DNA of 29,640 nucleotides from Chara braunii (taxonomy: Eukaryota; Streptophyta; Charophyceae; Charales; Characeae): the NCBI GenBank assembly GCA_003427395.1, contig BFEA01000410.1, forward strand, positions 1,225,668 through 1,255,307. Reading direction: 5' to 3'. The translations under genes were made by a program, and so were the position numbers. The notes beneath the pieces are model-generated. The model had not been told where the DNA came from. It made no database searches and saw only the letters and a list, made by a program, of their open reading frames with translations. Numbering within the stretch: the stretch's first letter is position 1; every line of letters starts with the position of its first letter. This document shows, piece by piece, positions 28,733 through 29,640 of this stretch.

Positions 28733-29052
28733 AGAACCAACCGTTCCCCCAATGACTACAGCCTCACTACTTAAGGATAACAGGAATGACTTCCAATCTC
28801 CTCTGCAAGCCACAAAAATACGTAAATATGCTTCCACTTACACAGGGGTTGGAAATACTTAAATCTGCACGCCAGGAAACTAGCTTGTGATGTAAAACTC
28901 CAAGAATTTCAGTCATCCTTGAAGCCTGGAGCTGAAAGGATGTCAAAAAGGGATGTCGTTCCAGTCACACTCAGATAAAGGACAGGGCCTACATTGGCAC
29001 CAAAGAGGTCATGCACCTGTCAAGTACTGAGGAACGTGCAACATAGCAGCTT
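28733..29052. other. Interval with no recognisable gene
   Basis: About 320 bp of ordinary sequence between the solo LTR and the next LTR copy. I see nothing in it. Confidence 0.4.
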
Positions 29053-29256
29053 TGAAACGGTATTCACCAATTTGTGGTAGCTGAGACAGATCCCAGGGCT
29101 CGATCCCTAGTTTCCCAACTTACCTGTGTACAATACCTGCGTCAACTCGAAGAGTTGAACCTGCGACCTGTAGAACCGCCAGTGGTAGGTAGGTCTGTCG
29201 TAGGTCTATAGGTAGTCAGGATTCGAGCCGTAGACCTGTAGATTAGAAGGCTAGCT

Positions 29257-29444
29257 GCAGTCCTTCTAGAAGGTTGGCAAGTGGGCAAGTGGTGCAGGCA
29301 AGTGGTCAAGTGGTGCAGGCAAGTGGGCAAGTGGTGTGACTAAAGCAAGTGCAGTCCTTCTAGAAGGTTGGCAAGTGGGCAAGTGGTGCCGGCAAGTGGT
29401 CAAGTGGTGCAGGCAAGTGGGCAAGTGGTGTGACTAAAGCAAGC
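29257..29444. repeat. 94-bp tandem duplication inside the third LTR
   Basis: GCAGTCCTTCTAGAAGGTTG starts at 29257 and 29351, and the next 74 bases match with one or two changes. Each unit is itself made of GGCAAGTGGGCAAGTGGTG-like subrepeats. It is absent from the other two LTR copies. Confidence 0.92.
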
Positions 29445-29553
29445 CCATGTTGGAGAGAGTCCAGAAAGTACCAGTCCGGTCCAGCAAGTACCAACGGGGG
29501 AACTGTGTGCACCATGGGCCAGGGACACAAGGCAGACCAATGCAGCACAGAAG

Positions 29554-29560
29554 TATAAAT
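29554..29560 (+). promoter_or_regulatory. TATA box of the third LTR copy
   Basis: TATAAAT in the same GAAGTATAAAT context as 18563 in the element 2 LTR. Confidence 0.6.
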
Positions 29561-29640
29561 CAAGAGGCTGCGTCCAGCCAAGGATTCATTCCTGCGGATG
29601 CCATGCGGAAGCGCTACCTAGCAGCTTGTGCGAGGAGGTC

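Larger units (their letters stand above)
29053..29640 (+). repeat. Third LTR of family 2, cut by the window end
   Basis: Starts TGAAACGGTATTCACC and follows the element 2 LTR with considerable divergence: GGGCTCGATCCCTAG near 29096, a CAGTCCTTCTAGAAGG region, CCAGCAAGTACCA near 29483 and GAAGTATAAAT near 29550. The segment after TATA matches 18572-18640. No polypurine tract precedes it, so it may be a 5' LTR or another solo LTR. The internal 94-bp duplication is listed separately. Confidence 0.8.

Overview
The window looks like a gene-poor, repeat-dense stretch of a eukaryotic nuclear genome. Three things suggest the green lineage (land plant or streptophyte alga): the retroelements are Ty3/gypsy type with chromodomain-like tails, one primer-binding site is of the plant initiator-Met tRNA type, and long microsatellites are abundant. 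I cannot name the species. I see no convincing intact host gene. Nearly everything recognisable is a decayed LTR retrotransposon or a tandem repeat.

Layout. Positions 1-478 are a flank without a gene. Positions 479-8879 hold a complete but dead Ty3/gypsy element on the minus strand: LTRs of 966 and 976 bp, a 4-bp ATAT target-site duplication, a primer-binding site, a leader carrying about 13 CCACGTCAGC-like motifs, then gag, protease, reverse transcriptase, RNase H, integrase and chromodomain, all cut by frameshifts and stops. Its right LTR end plus flank is tandemly duplicated (306-bp offset). This leads into about 4 kb (8.95-13.07 kb) whose plus strand is almost all purine plus T: GGA/GAA arrays with a recurring 28-bp motif, then a GAGTA/GGAGT pentamer satellite. 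From 13.08 to 15.5 kb come poly(A)/GGGCCT repeats, microsatellites, a 414-base assembly gap (13788-14201), a 214-bp tandem repeat and a 202-bp element with terminal inverted repeats.

Positions 15944-19028 are a second, 5'-truncated gypsy element on the plus strand (RT thumb, RNase H, integrase, chromodomain, polypurine tract, 3' LTR). Its LTR family occurs twice more: a solo LTR on the minus strand at 27733-28728 flanked by CCAG, and a partial copy starting at 29053 and running off the window end. Between 19 and 27.7 kb lie microsatellites, several pairs of diverged direct and inverted duplications, a third small gypsy pol fragment (24656-24954) and a few weak coding or splicing signals.

How the parts relate: elements 1 and 2 have similar pol proteins and LTRs ending in TTGCA, but otherwise unlike LTRs, so they look like separate families of one lineage. 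Nothing here could move on its own. The points most worth checking are the ACGT-motif array in the element 1 leader and LTR, the 28-bp motif whose five copies keep one peptide reading, the array that begins at the LTR boundary, and a tRNA-like segment inside the second LTR family.
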